From the NCBI RefSeq assembly GCF_016756495.1, contig NZ_AP023243.1:5398501-5462500 (forward strand): a stretch of DNA of 64,000 nt, in the 5' to 3' direction. Shown one piece after another: positions 8,648 through 16,135 of the stretch. Under the pieces are notes generated by a model that did not search any database, was not told the DNA's origin, and saw only the letters and a list, made by a program, of their open reading frames with translations. The first letter of the stretch is position 1, and every line of letters begins with the position of its first letter. This DNA comes from Mesorhizobium sp. 113-3-3 (GTDB lineage Bacteria > Pseudomonadota > Alphaproteobacteria > Rhizobiales > Rhizobiaceae). The position numbers and the translations under genes are program-made.

Positions 8648-9688
8648 TTAGTCCGGCCCGAAACCGGGTGAAGTTGGGCTGCCGTCGTCCAGCTTCGACA
8701 GCCACTCCACTAAGGTGGGCCGGTACCGTGTCAGGCCCTTGTAGGTGGCGAGTTCCTCCGGCAAATCGCGGATGACGCGGTGCAGGCGGCGTGCCCATTT
8801 CGGCTGCGTCACCAGCTCGTCCATCTTGATCAGATAGCAGCGGATCGGGAAGACGATGCCGTTCGAGCGCGGCAGCCGCCAGAAGCTTTGCAATTCGACG
8901 CGCAGATGCACCTTGTCGCCGACATTCTCCGGCGTCACCGTGGTGCGGTCCGGTCCCCATTTGTGGTAATTTTCCGGGCTGGTGTCGAGGCGCGGATTGA
9001 TGGTCATCGTCCAGTTCAGGCGCCGCGCCGGCTTGCCTTGCTGGATGTTGGTGAGGAATTTCAGCGCCCGCGTGAAAATGCCCTTCTCATGCGCCAGCGG
9101 CACCGGCGCGTGCCACTCAAAGAAATTCATGCCGATGTCGAAATCGAGCGACCAGTCGGCCTGGGTGGTGACCATGCCGGCATCCATCCACAGATTGCCG
9201 TCGCGCTGGTCGAGGATGCAGAAATCGCCCTGGCTCTGGCGTGTGATGTATTCCATCGGACCGTAAGGCAGTGTCGAGGTGTCGCCGAAGGTGAAGGTGT
9301 CGTCGATGCCGAGCGGCCGGTTGATCCAGCGCCAGCGGTCGCCGTCACGCGTCAGCGTGAAATGCTCGGGATAGCCCAGCGCCTGCTGTTCCATCAGCAA
9401 TTCAAGCAGGTCCCAGCCGGCCAGCGTCATGTGCGGCAGCGACTGGCAGCGCAACGGATCCTCGGCCAACACCAAAGCGCGATCCTGCATCTCGGCGACA
9501 TAGTGCTCGTCGACGTCGATCAGGTTTTCCAGCACGCTGCCCTTGGGCCCGACGACATGCGGCTCGATGTTGACCGCATACATGTAGGCGTCTTCATGGA
9601 ACGGGAACGGGAACCGCCTGATGTGCTCCGGGCTGTTCCTGAAGGTGAAATCGTCGCGAAACGTTTCCTTGCGAAAGGTGATGCCCAA
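8648..9688 (-). CDS. dmmC: Dimethylamine monooxygenase, DUF3445 haem-dependent N-demethylase subunit
   Basis: The 346-residue protein belongs to the DUF3445 (haem-dependent oxidative N-demethylase alpha-like) family, the likely oxygenase part that demethylates dimethylamine to methylamine and formaldehyde. Family hallmarks seen are SPEHIRRFPFPFHEDAYMYA near the start, the LPYGPMEYITRQSQGDF region and a conserved FWRLPRSNGIVFPIRCYLI segment. The start is TTG at 9688, chosen because AGGAGG sits five bases upstream and no ATG fits. It is last in the operon dmmD-dmmA-dmmB-dmmC, the order used for the gene letters here. A 14-base tandem duplication covers its stop codon (8629-8656). Confidence 0.85.
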   Translation of the reverse strand: MGITFRKETFRDDFTFRNSPEHIRRFPFPFHEDAYMYAVNIEPHVVGPKGSVLENLIDVDEHYVAEMQDRALVLAEDPLRCQSLPHMTLAGWDLLELLMEQQALGYPEHFTLTRDGDRWRWINRPLGIDDTFTFGDTSTLPYGPMEYITRQSQGDFCILDQRDGNLWMDAGMVTTQADWSLDFDIGMNFFEWHAPVPLAHEKGIFTRALKFLTNIQQGKPARRLNWTMTINPRLDTSPENYHKWGPDRTTVTPENVGDKVHLRVELQSFWRLPRSNGIVFPIRCYLIKMDELVTQPKWARRLHRVIRDLPEELATYKGLTRYRPTLVEWLSKLDDGSPTSPGFGPD

Positions 9689-9697
9689 GCTCGCCTC

Positions 9698-10663
9698 CTA
9701 TCTTTCCAAGACCAACGATTTGCCCTCGAAGCGCGATACGCACGGCATGATCTTGCAGCCGGAGCGATGGTCTTCCTCGCTCAGCCAGTGGTCGTTGTGG
9801 ATGAACTTGCCATCGTAGGAGATGACGTTGGTCTCGCACTGGCCGCAGACGCCGCCGCGGCAGAGATAGGGCGGATCGACGCCGGCCGCCTCGATGGCTT
9901 CCAGCAGGCTCTGCTGCTCGTCGACCCGGATCGTCTTGCCGCTGACAGCAAGCGTCACATCGAAAGGCAGGCCGGGTTGGGGTGCCGCGAAATGCTCGAA
10001 ATGCACGGCCTCCGACGGCCAGCCCAAGGCGGCCGCGCGGTCGCGCACCCAGTTGATCATGCCGGCGGGGCCGCAGACGTAGAGATGCGTACCGAGCGGC
10101 TGCGTCGACAGCAAGCGGTCGAGATCGATGCGCTCGTCCAGGTCGTCATGATAGAGCCTGATGCGCCTGTCGTAACGCTCCCGCAGCACGTCGGCATAGG
10201 TGCCGAGCGAGGCGGTGCGGCAGGTGTAATGCAGTTCGAAATTGCCGCCCTCCCCCGCCAGTTGCGCGGTCTGCGCCATGAACGGCGTGATGCCGATGCC
10301 GCCGGCCAGCATCAGATGCTTCTTCGCCCTGAGATCGAGCGAGAACAGATTGACGGGGTAGCTGATCACCATCTCCAGGCCCGGCTTGACGGACCTGTGC
10401 ATGAACAGCGAGCCGCCGCGTCCGACATCGTCGCGACGCACCGAGATGGTGTATTCGCGCGTGTCGAGCGGCGAGCCCATCAGCGAATAGGGATTGAGCC
10501 TTGTGCGGTCGCCGTCGCGCATCTCGACCACGACATGGGCGCCGCCGGAAAAGGTCGGCAACAGCTCACCGTCGCGCCGGCGGAAATGGAAGCGGGTGAC
10601 CAGTTCGTTGACCGGGACGACATCGCTGACCACGACATCGAGTTTTGTGGTGCCGGTGCTCAT
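9698..10663 (-). CDS. dmmB: Dimethylamine monooxygenase, flavin/2Fe-2S reductase subunit
   Basis: This 321-residue electron-transfer subunit has the layout of phthalate-dioxygenase-type reductases. The N-terminal flavin barrel has the RLNPYSLMG motif. The nicotinamide domain has GGIGITPFMAQ. The C-terminal plant-type ferredoxin domain has CRGGVCGQC followed by a fourth Cys (CVSRFEG). It would pass electrons from NAD(P)H to the haem subunit DmmC. The ATG at 10663 overlaps the stop of dmmA (ATGA) and has GAGGAGG upstream, so I prefer it to the longer frame. Its own stop lies 10 bases before the dmmC start and inside a run that includes the dmmC ribosome site, pointing to coupled translation. 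Confidence 0.9.
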   Translation of the reverse strand: MSTGTTKLDVVVSDVVPVNELVTRFHFRRRDGELLPTFSGGAHVVVEMRDGDRTRLNPYSLMGSPLDTREYTISVRRDDVGRGGSLFMHRSVKPGLEMVISYPVNLFSLDLRAKKHLMLAGGIGITPFMAQTAQLAGEGGNFELHYTCRTASLGTYADVLRERYDRRIRLYHDDLDERIDLDRLLSTQPLGTHLYVCGPAGMINWVRDRAAALGWPSEAVHFEHFAAPQPGLPFDVTLAVSGKTIRVDEQQSLLEAIEAAGVDPPYLCRGGVCGQCETNVISYDGKFIHNDHWLSEEDHRSGCKIMPCVSRFEGKSLVLER

Positions 10664-11256
10664 GGGAAGGCCTCCTCGATTGGAGGAATCTCCGAGCGAT
10701 CCTCGGCGTTGATGCAGACACCCTGGAAAGCCGCCAGCCGCCGCGAATAGTGATCGCGCACCAGAAGCAGCAGGCCGCAATGCGAACAGGTGGCCGGCTG
10801 CGTCGTCACGTTCTCAGTGATGCCCTTGCAGTGCACGCATTGCATGCGCCGCGCCAGTGAGCCGCGATGCTCGGTCTGCATGGAGGTGTGGTCGATGCCG
10901 GCTTCAAGCGCCACCTGCATGGCCTGGCCGATCAGGCCCTCGGTGCCGGCAAGGTAGAGGCGCAGGCCCATATGTGCGTTGCTCAACGTCTGCTTGAGGC
11001 GTGGCAGCAGGCTGGCGAAGGATGGCGCCTGATGGAACTGCGCCGGCTTCAGCGCTTCGAGGGCGGTGACATGCTTGCCGTCGGGGCCCGGGATGAAGAC
11101 GATTTCGGCGCCGTCGAAAAAGCCGGCCGGCGCTCTTGCGGCCATGTCTGTAATGGCGAGCGCACCTTCGGCATCGGCGATGAAAAGATGGTGTTTGCCG
11201 GGCTGCGGAGAGAGCGTTCCGTAGACCGGCCGACTGATGATGCTTTTGGCTGCCAT
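10660..11256 (-). CDS. dmmA: Dimethylamine monooxygenase subunit DmmA-like, C-terminal zinc ribbon
   Basis: This is a 198-residue protein of the DmmA-like type. The N-terminal two thirds resemble a reductase nucleotide-binding fold without clear motifs (HLFIADAEGALAITDMA, IVFIPGPDG). The C-terminal 60 residues carry two metal-binding pairs, CVHCKG and CSHCGL, then RDHYSRRLAAFQGVC. The paired Cys-x-x-Cys suggests a zinc ribbon or small iron site. It is second in the dmm operon, 41 bases after dmmD, and overlaps dmmB by 4 bases. The exact role within the enzyme is not settled to my knowledge. The name follows the published dmmDABC order. Confidence 0.82.
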   Translation of the reverse strand: MAAKSIISRPVYGTLSPQPGKHHLFIADAEGALAITDMAARAPAGFFDGAEIVFIPGPDGKHVTALEALKPAQFHQAPSFASLLPRLKQTLSNAHMGLRLYLAGTEGLIGQAMQVALEAGIDHTSMQTEHRGSLARRMQCVHCKGITENVTTQPATCSHCGLLLLVRDHYSRRLAAFQGVCINAEDRSEIPPIEEAFP

Positions 11257-11297
11257 TTAAGTCTTCGTGCCTCGAACCCCTCGCTGTTGATTATGCC

Positions 11298-12431
11298 TCA
11301 ACCTTTCGCCGTGCGCTTGGTCTTCTTGGGATCGTCGAACGGCAATGGCTGCGCCGTCGCCTTGATCGCCCCGCTCTTGTTGCGGATTTCGAGCTTGGTG
11401 TCCTTGACCGCGGAGTCGACGTCGAGGCGGGCGATGCCCATCGATTTCTTGACCAGCGGCGAATACATGGCGCAGGTCACCACGCCGACCTTTTTGCCGT
11501 CGCGATAGACCGGCGCACCCTCGTCGGCCGGCTCCTTGCCGTCGAGCAGCACGCCATAGATCTTGAAGCGCTCCTTGCCCTTCAGCCGGTAGTGCTCTTC
11601 GGCGCCGCGAAAACCTGTCTTGCCGGGACTGACGGTGAAGTCGAGGCCGAGCTCCCACAGCGTGTCGCCGGGGCCTTCGTTCTCGAACGGATACTTTTGG
11701 GAATTATCGTAGGGATAGAACAGCAGGTAGCTTTCGACGCGCAGCATGTCGAGCGTGGTGAAGCGGCAGGGAATGATGCCGGCGCTCTTGCCCTCGTCGA
11801 GGATCCTGTCCCAGATCGTGCCGGCATCCTGGCCACGGCAGAAGATCTCGTAGCCACGCTCGCCGGTATAGCCGGTGCGCGAGATCATGACGGGGAACCC
11901 GAAGAGCTGGGTCTGCATGTGATGGAAATAGTTTAGGTCGCGGATCCCCGGCACATGCTTGGCGAGATAGTCGACTGACGTCGGCCCTTGCAGCGACAGA
12001 TCATGCAGATTGTCGTCGAAGCGCAGCGAGACATCCCTGCCCATCGCGGCGCGCTGCAATTCCTCATGGCCGGTGCCCGAACCATGCACGACCATCCAGC
12101 TGTTCGGGCCGGTGCGGTAGAGGATGCAATCGTCGGTGAATTTTCCCGCCTCGTTCAGCATGCAGGCATAGGCCGACTTGCCGGGGTAGATCTTTTCCAC
12201 GTCGCGCGTGGTGGCGAGGTCGATGAGGTGCGAGGCGTGCGGCCCTGTGATGTGCACCTTCTTCAGGCCCGACACATCCATCAGCCCGGCCTTGGTGCGG
12301 ATGGCGATGTACTCTTCGTCAGCGTCCTTGTCGTAGGTCCAGGCGGTGCCCATGCCGCTCCAGTCTTCGAGCTTCGAACCCAGCGCGCGATGGCGATCCG
12401 CCAGGGTCGAAAATCTCCAGGATGCCGTCAT
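11298..12431 (-). CDS. dmmD: GcvT-like tetrahydrofolate-dependent aminomethyltransferase of the dmm operon
   Basis: The 377-residue protein is a T-protein (GcvT) homologue expected to capture the formaldehyde released from dimethylamine on tetrahydrofolate. Visible landmarks are VSGLKKVHITGPHASHLID near the start of the folate domain, LSLQGPTSVDYL, the SRTGYTGERGYEIFC folate-site segment, and a C-terminal barrel ending in SPLVKKSMGIARLDV. GGAGG precedes the ATG. It is the first gene of the minus-strand dmm operon, divergent from the small membrane-protein genes. A candidate operator lies 118 bases upstream. It shares its fold with the C-terminal parts of Tdm and MgdC, so the locus has three folate-linked one-carbon acceptors. 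Confidence 0.88.
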   Translation of the reverse strand: MTASWRFSTLADRHRALGSKLEDWSGMGTAWTYDKDADEEYIAIRTKAGLMDVSGLKKVHITGPHASHLIDLATTRDVEKIYPGKSAYACMLNEAGKFTDDCILYRTGPNSWMVVHGSGTGHEELQRAAMGRDVSLRFDDNLHDLSLQGPTSVDYLAKHVPGIRDLNYFHHMQTQLFGFPVMISRTGYTGERGYEIFCRGQDAGTIWDRILDEGKSAGIIPCRFTTLDMLRVESYLLFYPYDNSQKYPFENEGPGDTLWELGLDFTVSPGKTGFRGAEEHYRLKGKERFKIYGVLLDGKEPADEGAPVYRDGKKVGVVTCAMYSPLVKKSMGIARLDVDSAVKDTKLEIRNKSGAIKATAQPLPFDDPKKTKRTAKG

Positions 12432-12548
12432 CCGATCGTCCTCCGTTCAAAAATCCATTGTTCCCTGCTCCTTGGCGCGGAGGCCGGAGCTTTGGGTTGA
12501 ATATTGACCGCAAACGCGCGAGAGCCGCAATCCCCTGAAAGCAAATAA

Positions 12549-12565
12549 TTTCATTGTCAGGCAAA
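12549..12565 (-). promoter_or_regulatory. Candidate operator in the dmmD leader
   Basis: The plus strand reads TTTCAT-TGTCA-GGCAAA. With the preceding AAATAA it is nearly the same as the site before tdm (AAATAATTTCA, four variable bases, CAGGCAAA). It lies in the divergent region serving dmmD and the small membrane-protein operon. Confidence 0.55.
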
Positions 12566-12608
12566 ATTGGTCGCCCCAAGCAAACGGTTAACTCTACGTA
12601 AATTCGCC

Positions 12609-12663
12609 TTGACAATTGCCGTAAACGGCCTGAATTTATGAAAAAAATTTCACTCTCTTGAAA
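12609..12663 (+). promoter_or_regulatory. Candidate promoter and operator of the small-membrane-protein/permease operon
   Basis: TTGACA at 12609-12614 is followed after 17-18 bases by an AT-rich -10 candidate (AATTTA, 12633-12638). Just downstream lies TTTCA-CTCTCT-TGAAA (12648-12663), a variant of the shared repeat with one base less between the arms. The next gene starts at 12718. Confidence 0.5.
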
Positions 12664-12717
12664 GAGGGCGGCGCGCGGCGGATTCGGAGCCGAACGTCGG
12701 AAAAAAGGGGAAAACCG

Positions 12718-13005
12718 ATGTCAGACCTGCAGCAGCGCATCGAGGCGCTGTATCGCTCCGACTTGCGCGGATCCGCGTTGCTGATCATCTGCCTGTGGGC
12801 GACGATCCTCTTCGTCCTCTTCATGACATGGCCGTACATTCCCGACAGCGGCATCAAGGCCGTCGTCGCGATTGCCGCCGCCGCCGTGCTGATCTTCAAC
12901 ACCGCAGCGATCCTGGCGATGGTCAAACACTACAAGGAAGACAAGGACTTCATCTACGGGCTCGACATCAAGAATGCCGACGCGGCCCGCAATCGCAATA
13001 CCTGA
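12718..13005 (+). CDS. Small membrane protein, first of three before the APC permease
   Basis: This is a 95-residue protein with two hydrophobic stretches, about residues 20-38 (LLIICLWATILFVLFM) and 47-68, joined by a short turn (PYIPDSG). A soluble N-terminus and a charged C-terminus (KHYKEDKDFIYGLD) flank them. I do not recognise a family. The ATG at 12718 is preceded by GGGG at a normal distance; a longer frame from 12658 has no ribosome site. It is followed after 12 bases by a second small membrane protein, then a third, then an APC permease, all on one strand with short gaps. Its position suggests an accessory part of that transporter. Confidence 0.75.
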   Translation: MSDLQQRIEALYRSDLRGSALLIICLWATILFVLFMTWPYIPDSGIKAVVAIAAAAVLIFNTAAILAMVKHYKEDKDFIYGLDIKNADAARNRNT

Positions 13006-13017
13006 GGGGTCAAGAAC

Positions 13018-13395
13018 ATGCCGCGCTATACGCCGCCGGAGCAGAGCAAGGCCGGCCAGGTTTTCGATATCGTCGTCGTGGTGGTCGCCATCTTCGTGGC
13101 GCTGTGGCTGCCGTTGAAGCTCGGCCTTGCCGGAGCCGCCAAATCCATCGACGCGCTCGATGCCAAGACCTGGGAAGCGCTTGGCCAGAACCCGACCATG
13201 GCCGCAATCTGGGAGAAGCTCGGCTACACGCCCGAGACCGCGCATGACGTCATCCAGAACCGCTTCCACTATGTCATCGACTGGCCGACGCTGATCATCA
13301 TGGCGGCGGTGCTGATCGGCTATTTCGTCTTCCTGTTCCGCGCATCCGACCGCGAATACCGCGACGTCATCAACGAAAAATTCGACGACAAGTAA
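13018..13395 (+). CDS. Small membrane protein, second of three before the APC permease
   Basis: The 125-residue protein has one hydrophobic segment near residues 14-36 (VFDIVVVVVAIFVALWLPL) and another near 85-103 (TLIIMAAVLIGYFVFLF). Between them is a soluble region of about 45 residues with several Lys, Asp and Trp residues. The C-terminus is charged (RASDREYRDVINEKF). No known family is recognised. It lies 12 bases after the first small membrane protein and 23 bases before the third. The loop between the helices would face the outside or the periplasm if both ends are cytoplasmic. Confidence 0.75.
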   Translation: MPRYTPPEQSKAGQVFDIVVVVVAIFVALWLPLKLGLAGAAKSIDALDAKTWEALGQNPTMAAIWEKLGYTPETAHDVIQNRFHYVIDWPTLIIMAAVLIGYFVFLFRASDREYRDVINEKFDDK

Positions 13396-13418
13396 GAGTT
13401 TGGACGGGGGACACGATC

Positions 13419-13580
13419 ATGTGGATGGCACTCTCTTACGCATGCTGGGGCATCTCGGTCTTGCTCGCGCTGTGGATGCTCTACGACTGGTTCAAGGTCG
13501 ATACGACCTATTCCGAGGACGTCCTGACCTCGTCGCGTGAAGGCGAACTTGAAGCCGTTTCCGAAAAACACCGGATCTGA
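13419..13580 (+). CDS. Very small single-pass membrane protein, third of three
   Basis: A 53-codon gene: MWMALSYACW, then the hydrophobic GISVLLALWMLYDW, then an acidic tail (DTTYSEDVLTSSREGELEAV) ending in EKHRI. A GGACGGGGG stretch lies shortly before the ATG, and the gene fits the gap between its neighbours (23 bases before, 14 after), which supports it in spite of its size. The single helix followed by an acidic cytoplasmic tail resembles small regulatory subunits of transporters, but this is only an inference from shape and position. Confidence 0.65.
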   Translation: MWMALSYACWGISVLLALWMLYDWFKVDTTYSEDVLTSSREGELEAVSEKHRI

Positions 13581-13594
13581 GTGGGGATTGAACA

Positions 13595-14989
13595 ATGACG
13601 ACCGCACTTGAACCGGCAATTCACGGCGACAGGGTCTCACTCCTGCGGGTGCTCGGCCCGGCCCATGTCTGGGCGCTCGGCGTCGGCATCGTTCTGGTCG
13701 GTGAATTCACCGGCTGGAATTTTTCCGCCGACAAGGGCGGCGCTCTGGCGGCACTCATCGTCTGCTGGGTCGTCGGGTTGCTCTACACCTCAGTCGCCAT
13801 GATTGATTCCGAGGTGACATCGACGGTAGCCGCCGCCGGCGGCCAGTACGCACAGGCCAAGCACATTGTCGGGCCGCTGATGGCGTTCAACGTCGCGCTG
13901 TTCCTGGTGTTTGCCTACACGATGCTGGAGGTCTCAGACGCCATCCTGCTCGGCGACACCATCGTCGCCAAGGCCGGCGTCGAAGGGCTCACCCACAATT
14001 CCTTCATCGCCGCCACCATCGTGGTTCTGGCGTGGCTCAATTATCGCGGCGTGCTGATGACGCTCAACGTCAACTTCGTCATCACGGCAATCGCCTATAT
14101 CTCGATCGTCATCCTGTTCTTCTCGGTCAGCCCGTGGACGCAAGGCGCGGTGCTCAAGCTCAATGAGCTGGTCACGCCCGGCAATGCGCTGCCCTATGGC
14201 TGGATCGGCGTCATCGCCGCCTTCCAGTTCGGCATCTGGTACTATCTCGGCATCGAAGGCACCACGCAGGCGGCCGAGGAAGTGCGCTCGCCGGCCCGCT
14301 CCCTGCCCTATGGCACCATGGCCGGTATGATTACACTGCTGATCGCCGCCGCCATGACCTGGTATGTCTGCGCCTCGCTGATGCCCTGGGAATATCTCGG
14401 CATCACCTATTATCCGCTGTGGGACGCCGGCAAGCTGACGGGCAGCCCGTTGCTGGAAAACCTTCTGTTCATCGCCACGCTGCTGGCAGCGCTGGCATCG
14501 GCGAATGGCTGCATCAACGATGCGGCGCGCGCCTGGTTTTCGCTCGGCCGCGACCGCTATCTGCCGAGCTGGTTCTCGGCGGTGCATCCGAAATACCGCA
14601 CGCCCTATCGCTCGATCCTGTTCCTGCTGCCGATCGCGCTGGCCTTCGCCTTCATCGCCGACCTCAACCAGGCGATCACCTTCTCGATCCTGTCGGGCGT
14701 ACTGCAATACACCTTCATGAGCATCAACATCATGATGTTCCGCAAGAAGTGGCCGCTCGGCTCGATCCGCCGCGGCTACACGCACCCCTTCCATCCGCTG
14801 CCGGCGATCGTGCTGTTCTGCCTGTGCGTGGTGACCTTCTTTGCGATCTTCCTCGGTTACGGCTCGCAGCTGATTGCCATGGTCGCCTTCTACTTCCTGA
14901 TCTCGCTGTGGTTCCATTTCTACCGCTACCGCTATGTGCGCCGCGGCGACCAGTTCACCATGCCGTGGCCGAAACCGCAGGGCTATTGA
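13595..14989 (+). CDS. APC-superfamily permease, ethanolamine/amino-acid permease-like
   Basis: The 464-residue protein has the hydrophobic pattern of a 12-helix APC transporter. The first helix holds GVGIVLVGEFTGWN, and later come EVTSTVAAAGGQYAQAKH, YLGIEGTTQAAEEVRSPARS and ANGCINDAARAWFSLGRDR, as in ethanolamine and related amine/amino-acid permeases. Given the pathway, an amine such as dimethylamine or methylamine, or a gamma-glutamyl compound, is a likely substrate; this is inference. It lies 14 bases downstream of three small membrane-protein genes and upstream of two unknown genes and mgsABC. The three small partners are unusual for APC carriers, which normally work as single polypeptides. 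Confidence 0.85.
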   Translation: MTTALEPAIHGDRVSLLRVLGPAHVWALGVGIVLVGEFTGWNFSADKGGALAALIVCWVVGLLYTSVAMIDSEVTSTVAAAGGQYAQAKHIVGPLMAFNVALFLVFAYTMLEVSDAILLGDTIVAKAGVEGLTHNSFIAATIVVLAWLNYRGVLMTLNVNFVITAIAYISIVILFFSVSPWTQGAVLKLNELVTPGNALPYGWIGVIAAFQFGIWYYLGIEGTTQAAEEVRSPARSLPYGTMAGMITLLIAAAMTWYVCASLMPWEYLGITYYPLWDAGKLTGSPLLENLLFIATLLAALASANGCINDAARAWFSLGRDRYLPSWFSAVHPKYRTPYRSILFLLPIALAFAFIADLNQAITFSILSGVLQYTFMSINIMMFRKKWPLGSIRRGYTHPFHPLPAIVLFCLCVVTFFAIFLGYGSQLIAMVAFYFLISLWFHFYRYRYVRRGDQFTMPWPKPQGY

Positions 14990-15034
14990 TGGGAGACGGC
15001 CCGTCCGGATGCCGGATGGGCCAGGCATGATAAA

Positions 15035-15724
15035 ATGTCCGAAGTGACATCAGCACTGCTCGCCGGGGCGATTGTCCTGGCTCTCGCCCTTCACCTCACG
15101 TGGCTGGCGCGCCGCAGCCGCAACAGGGCATTGGCGGCGCTCGCCGCCGACGAAGCCAGCATTCGCGCCGTCATCGCCGACGCCGCCGATGTTTCGGACG
15201 GCACCGCCGGCGTCGTCACCTGGGAAGGATCGTGGAACGGCCAGCGTGTTCAGTTGCGTACCATCGTCGATACGCTGGCGACGCGAAAGCTCCCGGCCCG
15301 TTGGCTCAGCGTCTCGATCACCGAGAAGGTGGCCGTGCCAGCCACCTTCGACATGATGATGCGGCCGGGCTCGCCGACGACCTTCTCCAATTTCGACCAT
15401 CTCCAGCATACGCTGCCCAAGGCTCCGGGATTTCCGGCCGAGGCGGTGCTGCGGACCGACCGCCGCGGCACGCGTTTCCCGCAAGGCACCATCGCCGAAC
15501 ATCTGGAACCGTTTTCGGAAGGACGCGCCAAGGAACTGCTGATCACGCCAAACGGGGTGCGCATCGTCTGGCTGCTGGCCGAGGCCGAACGGGCGCGCTA
15601 CGGCGTTTTCCGGCAGGCCGCGTTCGGTGACACGCAGATCGATCCGGCGCTGATCGAGCGGCTGCTCACCTCTCTTTCGGCGCTGCGCGATGCCATCAAC
15701 AAAAGCGAACGGCAAGCCGCATGA
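15035..15724 (+). CDS. Unknown protein with one N-terminal membrane helix
   Basis: This 229-residue protein is not recognised. Residues 5-25 form a hydrophobic helix (LLAGAIVLALALHLTWLA) followed by RRSRNR, so the rest should be cytoplasmic or anchored. The soluble part is mixed alpha/beta in look, with no known catalytic motif (GVVTWEGSWNGQRVQLRTI near the start and ALIERLLTSLSALRDAI at the end). Its stop overlaps the ATG of the next gene (ATGA), so the two are coupled. It sits between the permease and mgsA in the methylamine locus. Confidence 0.7.
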   Translation: MSEVTSALLAGAIVLALALHLTWLARRSRNRALAALAADEASIRAVIADAADVSDGTAGVVTWEGSWNGQRVQLRTIVDTLATRKLPARWLSVSITEKVAVPATFDMMMRPGSPTTFSNFDHLQHTLPKAPGFPAEAVLRTDRRGTRFPQGTIAEHLEPFSEGRAKELLITPNGVRIVWLLAEAERARYGVFRQAAFGDTQIDPALIERLLTSLSALRDAINKSERQAA

Positions 15725-16050
15725 CCAGTTCGAGCCCACAGCCGACGCCGGTGAACCCCTATCTCGTCCTGGGCTCGGCAATCGTACTGCCGGGTAGCGG
15801 CCATGTCATTCTGGGTGTGCCGGTGCGGGGCTTGCAGTTTCTGTTCTTCATGGTGATCCTGGCCTGGGTGACCGCCAAGATCGCGCCGTCCGACGCCAGC
15901 TTCATCGGCCGCCATGCCGGCGGCTTCCTGATCTATGCGCTGTCTGTTCTGGACGCCTACAAGCTGGCCCGCATCCGCCATGCGCTATGGGTCCACAATG
16001 CCGCGCGGGACAGCGACAATTCACAAGGCGGCATCACGCCGCATACGTAA
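15721..16050 (+). CDS. Unknown small membrane protein
   Basis: This 109-residue protein starts inside the stop codon of the previous gene. It has hydrophobic stretches near residues 14-30 (LVLGSAIVLPGSGHVILG), 35-52 (LQFLFFMVILAWVTAKI) and 66-80 (AGGFLIYALSVLDAYKLA), then an Arg/His-rich soluble end. The PGSGH turn after the first helix recalls small proteins with a glycine-rich hydrophobic N-terminus, but no function is known to me. It is the last gene before the mgs operon, 85 bases upstream of mgsA. Confidence 0.68.
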   Translation: MTSSSPQPTPVNPYLVLGSAIVLPGSGHVILGVPVRGLQFLFFMVILAWVTAKIAPSDASFIGRHAGGFLIYALSVLDAYKLARIRHALWVHNAARDSDNSQGGITPHT

Positions 16051-16065
16051 CTACAGGAAAATTTT

Positions 16066-16081
16066 TTTCATATGATTGAAT
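16066..16081 (+). promoter_or_regulatory. Weak candidate operator before mgsA
   Basis: TTTCA-TATGAT-TGAAT lies 55 bases before the mgsA start, in an AT-rich patch (ATTTTTTTCATATGATTG) that stands out from the GC-rich surroundings. It resembles the TTTCA/TGAAA repeat of the locus but is less symmetric. Confidence 0.35.
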
Positions 16082-16135
16082 TCGAGCACCGCATTCGGTA
16101 CATCATCTCTTAGCTACAAACGCCGGGAGGCTGAC

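Noticed and set aside
8780..10750. 656-residue open frame on the plus strand
   Set aside because: It is antisense to dmmB and dmmC, whose motifs are clear, and has shadow-type composition.
12610..12620. TGACAATTGCC also found upstream of the small-membrane-protein genes and, in part, at 1807-1815
   Set aside because: It equals one arm of the mtnK-side inverted repeat but has no second arm here, and TTGACA is expected in a promoter. Treated as chance.
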